Assembly (NCBI GenBank): GCA_023150945.1
Contig: JAKLJX010000026.1
Span: 37,658-93,572 of the forward strand
Direction: 5' to 3'
From: a bacterium
Lineage (GTDB): Bacteria; Zhuqueibacterota; Zhuqueibacteria; Zhuqueibacterales; Zhuqueibacteraceae
Length of the DNA stretch: 55,915 nt
Each line of letters opens with the position of its first letter. The stretch's first letter is position 1. The position numbers were made by a program, and so were the translations under genes. Shown here in pieces: positions 17,008 to 26,497 of this stretch. The notes beneath the pieces are model-generated. The model was not told where the DNA came from, searched no databases, and saw only the letters and a program-made list of their open reading frames with translations.

Positions 17008-20000
17008 TCACTTGACTTTGATGACCAGAAACGTGACATCATCGTCTTGGGGACGATCACCGGCCCAAGCCTTTCCGCCCGCGACCAGATGCGCGATGAT
17101 TTGCTCAGGCGACCGCTGCGCTGCTTCAGCAAACAATGCTTTCGCCGGCTCTTCCCCCAGCATTTCTCCTTGCGCGTCAAACGTCTCCATGAAGCCGTCG
17201 CTCATCAGAAGAACGGTGTCATCCTTATGCAACACGAGTTCTTGCTGCTGATATTGGAAATCCGCAAAACTCCCCAACGGCATGCCCTTGAGCATGACCT
17301 CCTCCACCTGGCCGGTGGCGGCGCGGTAGAGCAGTGCGAAAGGCATGCCTGCCGCGGCGATCTGCAAGCGCTGCTCTTTGAGCTTGATAACGGTCAAGGC
17401 CATAAACAGCTCGCGAAACCCCATGGCTTTGAGCGCTTTGGCAGCTTTTCGCAAAATCTGAGCAGGCTCGGGTTCCTCGGCCAGCGCGTTGAACAGACTC
17501 TTGGTTGCGGTGACCATCGTGCCCGCACGCAGGCCGTGACCGGTGGCATCTCCGAGGGCGGCGGTTAGTGTACCGTCCTCGTGCAGCTTGAAATCGTAAT
17601 AGTCACCGCCAACTTCAGTGGCGGTTTGCATGTAAACGGCAATATTGCAATGTGGAAGCTGGGGAATGGTTTGGGGCAACATCGAAAGTTGCAGTTTCCG
17701 CGCCGCCTCCAACTCTTGCGTTTTGCGTGCATTCTCCGCTTCCAGAACCCTGGCCTGTAATTCGGCCGCTTCTGCGCGCAGCTTTGCTTCACGAAATGCC
17801 GAACGCTCACGCTCTTTGGCCAACAATCGCCGGCGCTGTATGCGATCGACCGCAAACACCAGCAGCCCGCATACCAGGGCATACCCGCCATAGGCCCACC
17901 AGCTCCGATACCACGGCGGCAAAATGGAGAATTGGTACGCAGCTTCCCGGCTCGCGTGCTCATACACGTTCTTTGCCCGCACGCGAAAATGATAGTTGCC
18001 TTCCGGCAGGTTGGTGTATTCCCTCTCGGTCTTGTCACTCCAGTTTGACCATTCTTCGTCGAAACCCTCCAGCCGGGTTTGGAATTGCAGGCGGCCGGCG
18101 TCTGCATAGCTGGTGGCGGAATAAGCAAAGCGAAGATTATTGTGAACGTATGGCAAAGCCGGGGCTTCCCGGCCGGGTCTCTCCACTCCTCCAAAGATCA
18201 ACGAATCCTTCCCCATCACCACGCGCCGCACGAGCGCCGGATAATCCGCGTTATGGTTTACCTCGCGGTTCGAATCATAACGAATCAACCCATTGCCACC
18301 GCCCAGCCAGACGACGCCGTCGTCCTCGGCATAAATCGTCGAGACCAGTTCAGCCGAAAAACGCTGGAACGGCGCTGTCAGCCAATGATAGCCGCCAGCG
18401 GCTTGGCGCGTGCCCATCGCGATTCCTCTGCCCAACGTCCAAACACGCTGCTGCTGGTCTTCATAGAGCACCCAACCCGGTTGCGGCGGCGTCACCATGA
18501 GCGTGCGATCCACGACAAAGCGATGACTGGCGGGGTCAAAGCGATAAATTCGGTCGGGAGAGCAAAAGTAAGTTGTGTGGTTGATTTCATAGACTCCCAC
18601 CCATCCGATCGGCAAGCCGTGCTCCGGGCCAAAGCGCTCGACCTGCACGCTTTCCCAAAGGGATTGGTCGCGCGCAGCAAAGCTGAAGCGCAGAAGGCCG
18701 GTGGCATATGTGCCCGCCCACAGCTTGCCGTCCTCTGTTTCAACAAGAGTCCTGATTTCATCCTGAACGCCCCGGGCACGCCCTTCCTCCCGCCAGCCGC
18801 CGTTTTCCCAACGCAGCGAAGCCAGGCCGTTGATGCCGACGAAGACACGCCGGTCATCCCATTGCGTGCTTTGGAATACTCCGGCGTTGAAATCATTATT
18901 GCGTGAGGGGCGAACTACCTGGGCTTGCTTGTCACGAATGGCGTACACACCGGCGTTCGTTGCCACCAGGAGCTGGCCGGCGCGCGCAAAAAAATCCCAG
19001 GACTGTTCAGTCGGCAATTGAATCGTCTTGAAAGTCGCTGCTGCAGCGTCTAGATAAGAAACACCGGCATTGGTAGCGACATAGAGCACGCCGTGGTGCC
19101 GCGTGATTTTCCGGACCGAGCTTGCCAGTCCGCGTTCGGCATCAAAGAAGCTGACCGCGCCAGTCAACTCCACGCGCGCAATGCCATTGTCGAGTGCCAA
19201 CCACTGCGTCTGCGGCCTGGAAGGATCGGCATAGGCGTAATACACCGCATTGTCCGGCAAACCGCTGTTGCGGTCGAGGGTTTGCAGCAGTCTACCGCTA
19301 TGCTCCAGCAGCACCGCGCCGCCACTGCGGGTGTTGAGCAGGAAGTTGCCGTTGCGCAGCGCGAGACCGGGCAAATAAAGGCCGCTATTCCGCAGGTATT
19401 GGTCGGCTTCCGTTTTGAAGGGCGTGAAAGAATGCCCGTCATAGAGGAATAGGCCTCGCGGATGAGTGCCGATCAGGATGGGGTTCGGCAGGACGATTTC
19501 ACCTTTGGCGCTGTTGCTGCGCACACGGGCGTTGGCTTGGAGTGGAAATGGTTGGCGTCCCCTTCCCTCCGGCATGACGGATGAGGCGGAATCTGCAGGA
19601 CTCACGGGAAACGGCAGCATCACATAAATGCGTTCATCGGCAAACTGCTCACCACCTGGAACGAGTTGCAGCGCGTCCGCATGCAAACGCAAGAGGCCCT
19701 TGCCCCGCTCGCGCACATAGAGGACACCATCGACAACAAAGCCCTGATGAAAGGTATTGGCCGGTTGCCAGATTTTCATCTCTCCCAACGGCTCGCCCTC
19801 CTGCAAGGGGGCCGGCGCAGGCGTCCAGCGAAAGAGAAAGTTCTCCGTCAGAAAATAGGTGCTTTCATCCAGCACTCGAGTCACCCAGACATCCGCGAAG
19901 TCCCGCGCGTTTTCCCTCACCTGCGGCAGAAGCGAAACAAATCGCAATTGTCCGATAGGGTCGACCGCCAAGTAACCGAAATCGCCCACTCCGCCGGCGT

Positions 20001-20388
20001 AAATGCGGCCCTCCGCGTTCTTATCCAGGGAACGGCAGATGCTCTTGTTGGGGAATGGCATGAGTTGCCAAGCGGTGCCGTCGTACTCGAGAATGCCACT
20101 GGTATTGCCGAAATACATCACCCCGCGGTTATCCTGGACGATCGCCCAGTTGGATGACTCTGCGCCGTAATCTTTCGGCAGCCAGGCAGTGAGAAAGGGT
20201 TTCCCCAGCTCGTTGCGAGTTTGGGCTGGTGTAACGCCAGGGAGCAGAGTGAAGAGGATAAGAATTGTGCCGGCCTTGAGCAGCCTAACCCAGTTGGTGG
20301 CAAAGCCTTTCGCCGGAAGCAGAGTTCGATTCCTGTATTCGATTCTGGCTGCGCAGCGGAAGCTCTGCCTTGGGATTGTCATGGGCAT
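17008..20388 (-). CDS. Regulator-propeller sensor with SpoIIE-type (PP2C) phosphatase output
   Basis: 1126 residues from an ATG at 20388 (20382 and 20469 are alternatives; none has a good ribosome site). Order: N-terminal hydrophobic signal/anchor (about 33-55, 'AGTILILFTLLPGVTPAQ'); a long periplasmic propeller ('FGNTSGILEYDGTAW', 'GRIYAGGVGDFGYL', 'LDRNSGLPDNAVYYAY'); a Y_Y_Y domain ('LEGFDEEWSNWSDKTEREYTNLPEGNYHFRVRAKN'); one transmembrane helix ('WWAYGGYALVCGLLVFAV'); a coiled coil rich in Glu/Arg/Ala; and the phosphatase ('ATEVGGDYYDF', 'ALGDATGHGLRAG', 'LLMSDGFMETFD', 'DRPQDDDVTFLVI') with the metal-binding Asp residues present. It probably senses an outside ligand and dephosphorylates an anti-sigma antagonist, but no such partner is nearby. 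Confidence 0.9.
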   Translation of the reverse strand: MPMTIPRQSFRCAARIEYRNRTLLPAKGFATNWVRLLKAGTILILFTLLPGVTPAQTRNELGKPFLTAWLPKDYGAESSNWAIVQDNRGVMYFGNTSGILEYDGTAWQLMPFPNKSICRSLDKNAEGRIYAGGVGDFGYLAVDPIGQLRFVSLLPQVRENARDFADVWVTRVLDESTYFLTENFLFRWTPAPAPLQEGEPLGEMKIWQPANTFHQGFVVDGVLYVRERGKGLLRLHADALQLVPGGEQFADERIYVMLPFPVSPADSASSVMPEGRGRQPFPLQANARVRSNSAKGEIVLPNPILIGTHPRGLFLYDGHSFTPFKTEADQYLRNSGLYLPGLALRNGNFLLNTRSGGAVLLEHSGRLLQTLDRNSGLPDNAVYYAYADPSRPQTQWLALDNGIARVELTGAVSFFDAERGLASSVRKITRHHGVLYVATNAGVSYLDAAAATFKTIQLPTEQSWDFFARAGQLLVATNAGVYAIRDKQAQVVRPSRNNDFNAGVFQSTQWDDRRVFVGINGLASLRWENGGWREEGRARGVQDEIRTLVETEDGKLWAGTYATGLLRFSFAARDQSLWESVQVERFGPEHGLPIGWVGVYEINHTTYFCSPDRIYRFDPASHRFVVDRTLMVTPPQPGWVLYEDQQQRVWTLGRGIAMGTRQAAGGYHWLTAPFQRFSAELVSTIYAEDDGVVWLGGGNGLIRYDSNREVNHNADYPALVRRVVMGKDSLIFGGVERPGREAPALPYVHNNLRFAYSATSYADAGRLQFQTRLEGFDEEWSNWSDKTEREYTNLPEGNYHFRVRAKNVYEHASREAAYQFSILPPWYRSWWAYGGYALVCGLLVFAVDRIQRRRLLAKERERSAFREAKLRAEAAELQARVLEAENARKTQELEAARKLQLSMLPQTIPQLPHCNIAVYMQTATEVGGDYYDFKLHEDGTLTAALGDATGHGLRAGTMVTATKSLFNALAEEPEPAQILRKAAKALKAMGFRELFMALTVIKLKEQRLQIAAAGMPFALLYRAATGQVEEVMLKGMPLGSFADFQYQQQELVLHKDDTVLLMSDGFMETFDAQGEMLGEEPAKALFAEAAQRSPEQIIAHLVAGGKAWAGDRPQDDDVTFLVIKVK

Positions 20389-20664
20389 GCGGGCGCCGAA
20401 GGAAATTAAGGGAAGGAAGCCTTCTATTGTCGTTTGAAAACGGCAGCGGTTATGCGCGGTGGCATACAAAAATGACTCAATGAGTCTTGAGAGTTCTCAG
20501 CAAGCCGGTGCGGAGAAATTTGTGCCAAGCTTCTCTCAAGCGCAGCTCATGATAAGCTTTTCACGTTTCAAGCGCAAGCCCGGCCTGCCTCCCACCCTTT
20601 CGTACCGGCCTTCTACCTCGCGTTTCGCCAACCCGTTTGCCTGCTTGCCAATGGATTCGGAGAT

Positions 20665-21618
20665 TCACCACCGCCAGGGCAACAGAATATTCCACAAGCT
20701 GCGGCTGGTGATCGCCTTGAGCGAGTAGTCAGTCCCAGCAATAATCGCGCGGGCTGCCAATAGCCCACTTTCCACTGCCGGGCCAATGCCTTCGCCCATG
20801 TCGGTTGTCGCCAGTCCCGCAGCATCGCCAACCAGAAACGCGTTGCCCATGCGGCCGGTTTGAATCTTCTGTCCGAGATAGTAATTGTACCCCCGCGGCT
20901 GAAGAGAATCGTCACCGATCAGTCCGAGGCGCGACAGGCTTTGGACAAAACGCTCCCAATGATCACGAATCGTCTCCCCACGCGCTTTGAGTTCGGCAAA
21001 CTTGCCGCCGATTCCGAGGTTGAGATAGCCGTTGCCCTTTGGCACATACCACGAATACCCCGGCAGGTTGTGCTCGGCAAACCAGAGATAGCAGTTTTGA
21101 TCCTGATACGCGCAGGCGAACTCCTGCTCCATGGTGGTGATCAGCAGCGCGCGCGGCCGCGGGTTGATCTGCTGGAAAAAAGCCCGATACACCGGACAGT
21201 TGGTGCCGCCGGCGCCCACCAGGTACTTGCAGCGATACGCGTCATCGATGACATAACCTCCCTGTTCAACGCGAATGTGTTGGGCAGTGTGCTGATACAC
21301 CGGCACATTGGCGCGCTCGAGCAGCCAGTGATCGAATTCATATCGTCTGATGGAATACTGGCGGGTTCTGATCGCCAGCTTGCGCCGATGAATCCGGAAG
21401 TGCAGCCGGTCAAAGGTGAGCAGGCTGTGGGGATAGGTGGCCAAATCAATCTCGAGATCGCGGATGACTCGCGGCGTAATCCAGCCGGCGCACAGTTTCA
21501 TGCGCGGAAACTGCTGCCGGTCGAGAATGATTGTTTCAATCCCAGCCTGCCGCAATTGCCAGGCGCAGGTCGAGCCAGCCGGTCCGCCGCCGATGATGAT
21601 GACTTCAGAATCGATCAT
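20665..21618 (-). CDS. FAD-dependent oxidoreductase, geranylgeranyl-reductase family
   Basis: 317 residues from the ATG at 21618, which puts the dinucleotide fold at the very N-terminus ('SEVIIIGGGPAGSTCAWQLRQAGIETIILDR'). A TTG at 21663 is possible. Other family marks are 'KLCAGWITPRVI', a substrate-side 'YSWYVPKGNGYLNLGIGG' strand and the second FAD motif 'GNAFLVGDAAGLATTDMGEGIGPAVESGLLAARAI'. It is somewhat short at the C-terminus, ending in 'LWNILLPWRW'. Members reduce isoprenoid or other lipid double bonds. It lies 111 bp after the cyclopropane fatty acid synthase gene on the same strand, so a role in lipid modification is likely. Confidence 0.85.
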   Translation of the reverse strand: MIDSEVIIIGGGPAGSTCAWQLRQAGIETIILDRQQFPRMKLCAGWITPRVIRDLEIDLATYPHSLLTFDRLHFRIHRRKLAIRTRQYSIRRYEFDHWLLERANVPVYQHTAQHIRVEQGGYVIDDAYRCKYLVGAGGTNCPVYRAFFQQINPRPRALLITTMEQEFACAYQDQNCYLWFAEHNLPGYSWYVPKGNGYLNLGIGGKFAELKARGETIRDHWERFVQSLSRLGLIGDDSLQPRGYNYYLGQKIQTGRMGNAFLVGDAAGLATTDMGEGIGPAVESGLLAARAIIAGTDYSLKAITSRSLWNILLPWRW

Positions 21619-21729
21619 TTGCGTTTGTGCGCTCTGAGCTTCGGGCAAGTCTCGTGCAGCCAACGAGGAAATCTCAAAACACTCGAACCCACACCCTACT
21701 GACCTCTCCCTTCTCTCCTCTGCCTTCCT

Positions 21730-22848
21730 CTACAGCCGGCAGTTCGGTTGCCTGGTTCCGGGCTTGGTCATGACGACTTGCCAAAGCTGCGTGCCGCGCG
21801 AACGAAAGCCGCCGGCGCTGCTCAGCAAGTAATAGCGCCACATGCGGCGAAAGCGCTCGCCGTATTTTTCCGCCAACCGCGGCCACGCCTTCTCGAAATT
21901 GTCATGCCAGGCCAGCAAGGTCCGGTCATAGTCCGGGCCGAAGTTGTGCCAATCTTCCATCACGAACAGGCCTTCCATGGCTTTGCCGAGCTGCGCCACC
22001 GAGGGCAGCATGCTGTTGGGGAAAATGTATTTTGCCGTCCAGGCATTGGTGCTGGTCGTGCTGACATTCCCGCCGATGGTGTGAATGAACGCCACGCCCT
22101 CCTCCTTGAGCGTGCGGTCGACCACTTCCATGTAGGTGCGGTAGTTCTTGTAGCCCACGTGCTCCATGATGCCGATGGAAATCACCCGGTCGTATTTTCC
22201 GGTCACGTTGCGATAGTCCTCCAGCCGCAGCTCGACCGGCAGTCCGTGGCAGAGTTGCCTGCCCAATTCCACTTGTTCGCGGGAGACCGTGACGCCAATG
22301 ACTTTGACGCCATGCTTGGCCGCGGCATAGCCGGCAAACGCGCCGAAGCCGCAGCCCAGCTCCAGCACCGTCATGCCCGGCTGCAGGCCGATCTTTTGGC
22401 AGACCAGCTCGAGCTTGGCCTCCTGCGCTTGGTCGAGAGTTTGAGCGTTCTTCCAATAGCCGCAGGTGTAGTTCAATCGGCGGTCGAGCATCGCCTGATA
22501 CAGATCATTGCCCAGATCATAGTGCTGCTCGCCAACTTGAAACGCCCGGCGGCTTTTTTGCAGATTGAAGATCCTCGCTCGCGCCACCGGCCAGAGTACT
22601 TTCCAATTTCCTTTCACCTGCTTTTCCAGGCGCGCGCGAATGACTCGGTCGAAAAACTGATCGAGTGCGGCGCAGTCCCACCAGCCGTCCACGTAAGCTT
22701 CGCCGAGACCCAGCGCTTTTTCGTTGATGACGCGCCGGTAAAATCCGGCATGGTGGACTTGCGGGTCAAATGGCTGATCGCCGTTGATCGTAATGCCGGC
22801 GCCGGCCAGCAGTTCCCGCAGCAGGACTTCTGCATGATCTTTTGCCAT
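21730..22848 (-). CDS. Cyclopropane-fatty-acyl-phospholipid synthase family methyltransferase
   Basis: 372 residues; the start has a near-perfect AGGAGGTGA. The N-terminal helical part ('FYRRVINEKALGLGEAYVDGWWDC') and the catalytic SAM domain ('HYDLGNDLYQAMLDRRLNYTCGYWKNAQTLDQAQEAKLELVCQKIGL', 'VLELGCGFGAFAGYAA', 'GVTVSREQVELGRQ', 'DRVISIGIMEHVGYKNYRTYM', 'GGNVSTTSTNAWTAKYIFPNSMLPS', 'EDWHNFGPDYDRTLLAWHDNF') follow Cfa closely. It transfers a methylene group from SAM to a cis double bond of phospholipid acyl chains. The adjacent flavoprotein could act on the same lipids, for instance to reduce a methylene product. Confidence 0.93.
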   Translation of the reverse strand: MAKDHAEVLLRELLAGAGITINGDQPFDPQVHHAGFYRRVINEKALGLGEAYVDGWWDCAALDQFFDRVIRARLEKQVKGNWKVLWPVARARIFNLQKSRRAFQVGEQHYDLGNDLYQAMLDRRLNYTCGYWKNAQTLDQAQEAKLELVCQKIGLQPGMTVLELGCGFGAFAGYAAAKHGVKVIGVTVSREQVELGRQLCHGLPVELRLEDYRNVTGKYDRVISIGIMEHVGYKNYRTYMEVVDRTLKEEGVAFIHTIGGNVSTTSTNAWTAKYIFPNSMLPSVAQLGKAMEGLFVMEDWHNFGPDYDRTLLAWHDNFEKAWPRLAEKYGERFRRMWRYYLLSSAGGFRSRGTQLWQVVMTKPGTRQPNCRL

Positions 22849-23231
22849 CGCTCACCTCCTGCCGAAGTCTGACAAACCGCAATTAAAAAGAAGTGAAGTC
22901 TCAGAGAATCTCTGACGCTTACCGCCCGGTTGCCGGCGCATTCTTCAGGGATTCCCTGCGTATTTGATCGCCGCAACGGCGTTTCGAAATACGATGATGA
23001 TCAAAGATCCAATTCAACAACTCGGCACATTTGCCACGCGCACGGAGATAATTCGAACTGTCGACTGGGGATAAACATTCGGGCTGGCAACCGCAGCCGT
23101 GAAGGCAGCACATTGATTTGTCATGCACCTGTGGCCGGGTACTTACCGCTCCCTTGCTTTGGCTGAGGAATCTCACGGCGCCAAGCACTTGAATCCTGGA
23201 GCATCCGGGCAAAAGGCCCTGTTTTGTCGAG
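22849..23231. other. Gene-free stretch
   Basis: I find no gene, hairpin or repeat worth calling apart from the AGGAGGTGA ribosome site of the cyclopropane synthase gene at its left edge. The promoter of that gene should lie here on the minus strand. Confidence 0.4.
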
Positions 23232-24632
23232 TTATTCCCCGGGGGCAATACTCACTGGCACATCCGGAATATACCACACATCTTTCTTGAGATCGATGCC
23301 TCCACCCATCTGTTCCTGCACGACCCGGTCGACAATATGCACGCCGGTTCTGGCCATGTTCGAGAAAGAATCAATGCCATCATTCGGAAAACCTATTCGG
23401 GTCCGGTGGATGTTGTACTTCTCGGAAAACTTTTGGTGAAAGGCGGCTTCGATGCCGTCTTTTCCGATCATAAAACCCAACAACCCGCCCCAGGTTGCCG
23501 TCGGGTTGTCAGAGTCCCAACCGGCCAAGGCTCCGATTCTTATGGTCTCCTGAATATCGCCGGCACCATAGAACAGGCTCACCAGACTGGCCGCAAAATT
23601 GATCCCCGCCGCAAAACAACCGTTGCAATACTTGCCTTTTGAGGTCATGTCGTAGCCATCTGCCTGCTCGACTTGATAGCGTTGATAAAGTTCATCGCGC
23701 ACTTGTTCCCAGGGTTTGTTCGCGGTGTATTGCTTCCTGACAAAATCATACATTTTCGCCGAGTAGGCATGATCCGGCAATCTCCGGCGCGCTTGATCGG
23801 CCATCCGAAGAATTCTTTCGTTTCGGGGAATATGCTCATCAAAATACGATGCCAGGGAGTACATGAGCACGTAAAATTCCGCGATCCACTCAGCATCATA
23901 GCGTGCCGTGGTTTGAATGGCAAGATGCGCCAGGGTTAGCGCCACCTCCGGACGCGCCGGAGCAAAAAGCCCAAAGATCTCGGTGGTGAGTTGCGCATCA
24001 ATCATCTCGTAATCGGGATTATGATCCGGATGCCCAGTTGCGGGCGGAATCAGTCCTGCTTTCATCAAATCAAATGCCCGCTGATTCGAAACCCAGAGAT
24101 AGTTTTCCTCCTCGGCGCGAATATGACGCAACCACCCGTCGCGGATCTGCTCCCCGGACAGCATCGTGGTCTTGCCGGCGTACAAAAGGTATTGATAAAT
24201 GTATTCAATGTCGGTGTCGTCATCCGCTCCCCAAACCTCGCCTTCTTTCGCAAAAACAAAATCAATTGTTGGAGACAGCGGGCTGGGCTGGCCCTCACCC
24301 CAAATGCTCGGCTGGTCCGGCTTTCCCCAATCCTTCCGTGTGTAAAACGCCCCTGTCCGCATGTCGCTGAGGTTTCCGATCTTGTCCATTTCCGTGACCA
24401 AGCCGGTCCAATTCGCAATACACGCGCCCAGCCAAAACCCTTGCAGTTTGTTGAAATATTGCGCCCGGGAAATCATGCGATCGTCAGGCCGCGGCTGGTA
24501 GGCTTTGTAGTCAAGTGTGGGATCAGCCTCGACTGCGCGTGCTGCAGGTTTGCTTTTGCCGCATGAAAATAGAGGCGGGATGATGGAGAAGGCAACGGCG
24601 ATAACCAAGGGGGCTCGGACGATATGCCGCAC
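23232..24632 (-). CDS. Lipoprotein of the ADP-ribosylglycohydrolase family
   Basis: 466 residues from a GTG at 24632 with GGAAG upstream. A signal peptide ends in a lipobox (LFSC, Cys24), so the protein should be a lipoprotein. The body is of the ADP-ribosylglycohydrolase fold: 'KLQGFWLGACIANWTGLVTEMDK', 'VWGADDDTDIEYIYQYLL' (metal-binding acidic cluster), 'CNGCFAAGINFAASLVSLFYGAGDIQETIRIGALAGWDSDNPTATWGGLLGFMIG' (second acidic site, here Trp-Asp-Ser-Asp). The usual family substrate is an ADP-ribosyl bond, but exported members of this type may act on other N-glycosidic bonds. The true substrate cannot be told. Confidence 0.85.
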   Translation of the reverse strand: MRHIVRAPLVIAVAFSIIPPLFSCGKSKPAARAVEADPTLDYKAYQPRPDDRMISRAQYFNKLQGFWLGACIANWTGLVTEMDKIGNLSDMRTGAFYTRKDWGKPDQPSIWGEGQPSPLSPTIDFVFAKEGEVWGADDDTDIEYIYQYLLYAGKTTMLSGEQIRDGWLRHIRAEEENYLWVSNQRAFDLMKAGLIPPATGHPDHNPDYEMIDAQLTTEIFGLFAPARPEVALTLAHLAIQTTARYDAEWIAEFYVLMYSLASYFDEHIPRNERILRMADQARRRLPDHAYSAKMYDFVRKQYTANKPWEQVRDELYQRYQVEQADGYDMTSKGKYCNGCFAAGINFAASLVSLFYGAGDIQETIRIGALAGWDSDNPTATWGGLLGFMIGKDGIEAAFHQKFSEKYNIHRTRIGFPNDGIDSFSNMARTGVHIVDRVVQEQMGGGIDLKKDVWYIPDVPVSIAPGE

Positions 24633-24756
24633 GGCAGGTCTTCCACGCTATGGGGTGTCAAATGATTGCGCTGAATGAATGCCTTGACTGCCAGCGCACA
24701 ACTCGGAGCACGAGGTGAAGACGAAATAACCTGCAACCCTTGTCCGGCCGGCTCGG

Positions 24757-25323
24757 CTATTTCACCTTTTTCAGAGATCGATTTGTCTCCTCAAGGTTGA
24801 ACTCCTCCGGATCAAATCGGCCGACCCACACCAAATAGGACTCGTGTTCTTCATGCTCGGGATCCGCAATAGCTTCAAGAAACCTCGCATATCCCCACGT
24901 TCCGCCCACGTCCTCTGGAGGACGTGCCCGCTTGCCAGCAATACAAACCGGATATTTGGCCGCCTGTTCCGGAAGCAGTATCTTCTCAACAAGAATATCG
25001 TGTTTCCAGCTATCGCCAAAGTCGTATTCGTATTGAAACCTCCGCTTGGTCGCTGGTGCCATGGCGGCAAGGGTATGGTCTCTCTCGTCAACAACTGGCT
25101 CCCAATCTTCTGGACTGGGAATGCTGTAGTATTTCCCGTCGATGAGGAATTGATGCAGGTGGTAATCGAGCCAGCCGAAAGCGGCCTGGATAACTCGATG
25201 CAATTGGTAGAGAGTGAAACCTCCAGGGACAAGAACGCGACGCCAGATGGGTGGGCGTATTTCGTGGAGGGTTATCTTGAGTTGATATATGGGGGCGTCA
25301 GCTTTGGTGATTCTTTTTGACAT
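24757..25323 (-). CDS. pRiA4b ORF-3-like protein
   Basis: 188 residues; GGAGGG lies ten bases before the ATG. It follows the pRiA4b ORF-3 family end to end: 'IYQLKITLHEIRPPIWRRVLVPGGFTLYQLHRVIQAAFGWLDYHLHQF', 'YEYDFGDSWKHDILVEKI', 'CIAGKRARPPEDVGGTWGYARFLEAI', 'FDPEEFNLEETN'. The family is found on plasmids and mobile elements as well as in chromosomes, and its function is unknown. Here it lies upstream of the toxin-antitoxin pair's 3' end and near the cassette region, which fits a mobile background. Confidence 0.9.
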   Translation of the reverse strand: MSKRITKADAPIYQLKITLHEIRPPIWRRVLVPGGFTLYQLHRVIQAAFGWLDYHLHQFLIDGKYYSIPSPEDWEPVVDERDHTLAAMAPATKRRFQYEYDFGDSWKHDILVEKILLPEQAAKYPVCIAGKRARPPEDVGGTWGYARFLEAIADPEHEEHESYLVWVGRFDPEEFNLEETNRSLKKVK

Positions 25324-25534
25324 GACTGCTTTACCCTCCCGCGCACATCGCGCAGTCGTGATTCTGGCCCTCGCTTCGCCTGCCGGTCGCCAACGCCCGC
25401 GCGGACGAAGCGACCCACAGCATCACCTGCGTTCGATGGGTTTTTTGCGCCAGCTTGGACTCGAGGCATCGGTCATTGCAGATCTGCACCTGTCATTATG
25501 CCGGCAAAGTGCTAGCAATTACGGGCAAGGCTCA

Positions 25535-25870
25535 TCAACTCGCCCTACTTCTCATTCTCTCGATAAATGATTGAGACATGTAGCGAACAAGTCGCCGTTT
25601 ATTCACCGCACGGATTTGGTTCAACAGAATACAGGAATCGTTTTTCAAACCCCCTTCCGATGCTTTGACAAGTACCCGCACCGGCGACTGACTGGTGGTG
25701 GAGGTCAGCGGAGCGACAATTGTGAGCGGGCCGTGCTGGTTGCCGAAGTCGTTTTGAATGATCACTGCCGGCCGCGTCTTCTTGATTTCCATGCCCAGAG
25801 TTGGGTCCAAATTGACCAAGTGGAAAGCGCCTCGTCGTGGAAAGTGACTACGTGCTTGCCGCTGTTCCAT
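25535..25870 (-). CDS. MazF/PemK-family mRNA interferase toxin
   Basis: 111 residues from the ATG at 25870, two bases after the antitoxin stop. 'RRGAFHLVNLDPTLGMEIKKTRPAVIIQNDFGNQHGPLTIVAPLTS' is the MazF N-terminal half with the conserved Arg and TRPAV core; 'SCILLNQIRAVNKRRLVRYMSQ' matches the later strand with the conserved Gln-x-Arg. Such toxins cut RNA at short sequences and stop growth when the antitoxin decays. Length is normal and the gene looks intact. Confidence 0.92.
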   Translation of the reverse strand: MEQRQARSHFPRRGAFHLVNLDPTLGMEIKKTRPAVIIQNDFGNQHGPLTIVAPLTSTTSQSPVRVLVKASEGGLKNDSCILLNQIRAVNKRRLVRYMSQSFIERMRSRAS

Positions 25871-25872
25871 GG

Positions 25873-26154
25873 TCACGCGCTTTCCTGCCCGTCCACCAAC
25901 GTCGCCTCCCAGTCGGCCGCGATCTGTGCATCTTCTTCCGCATGAGCCTGATACCCACGCACGAGCGCATCCCGGAGCTTTTTCTTGCCCTGCTCTTGAA
26001 TAAACCAGCGCGTCGCCTGGTCGATGCAGGCATTGCGAGAAGAGAAATTTTCCTTGCGCCACACCACATCGGCAGATTGGACGGTCTGCTCGGGCAGGGC
26101 GACCAGCACCCGCTTTTTCGCCCTTGTTGCCATGGCCAGCTTCCAGTTAGTCAT
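25873..26154 (-). CDS. MazE-like ribbon-helix-helix antitoxin
   Basis: 93 residues (86 if the ATG at 26133 is used). After a basic start, 'KKRVLVALPEQTVQSADVVWRKENFSSRNACIDQATRWFIQEQ' has the ribbon-helix-helix layout: one DNA-binding strand, then two helices. The acidic, Ala-rich tail would wrap the toxin. It is the promoter-proximal gene of the pair, and a palindrome lies just upstream. The stop and the toxin start are separated by two bases. Confidence 0.82.
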   Translation of the reverse strand: MTNWKLAMATRAKKRVLVALPEQTVQSADVVWRKENFSSRNACIDQATRWFIQEQGKKKLRDALVRGYQAHAEEDAQIAADWEATLVDGQESA

Positions 26155-26166
26155 GCCTGCTTCGAA

Positions 26167-26183
26167 TATACACGACCAGTATA
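26167..26183 (-). promoter_or_regulatory. Probable autoregulatory operator of the toxin-antitoxin pair
   Basis: TATAC-N7-GTATA, a perfect 5-bp inverted repeat 13 bp upstream of the antitoxin ATG at 26154. Ribbon-helix-helix antitoxins bind such short palindromes over their own promoter. Identification rests on position and symmetry only. Confidence 0.5.
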
Positions 26184-26265
26184 CTCAAGAGAAGCTGCAA
26201 ATGTCAACTACTTTTCTATGGGTCTGCAAGCTCTGAGGGTACAGATGAATCGCCGGAATCATGGC

Positions 26266-26497
26266 TTGGAATCAGCGGTTTCCCGAAGGAGTACACCCTC
26301 GGCGTTCACGAACGCTATGTTGGCCGGTTCAAGGCCGTCAAGCAAGATGAAAAAGCTGGCAAAGAACTCTTTCAGTCGCTTCACTGAGGCCATTGGCCCA
26401 GCTCCGGCGGGAGGCGAGGCCGGTATGCCGTTATCACCACCCCCGATATCCCCACCCCAACCTTGGTGCAAAGCTCAATCCAACAAGGAAGCGCTTC
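26266..26497 (+). repeat. Long repeat segment leading into attC-like site 1
   Basis: Colinear with 29046-29244 (shared 'gaagtac.ccct...cgttc', 'gatgaaaaa.ctg.caaagaac') and, over its last 77 bp, with 32733-32810 ('ccg.catgccgt.atcac', 'AAGCTCAATCCAA', 'GAAGCGCTT'). No gene is evident in it: short frames on either strand are not shared intact by the other copies. The whole unit of segment plus attC-like palindrome seems to have been duplicated together. Confidence 0.6.
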
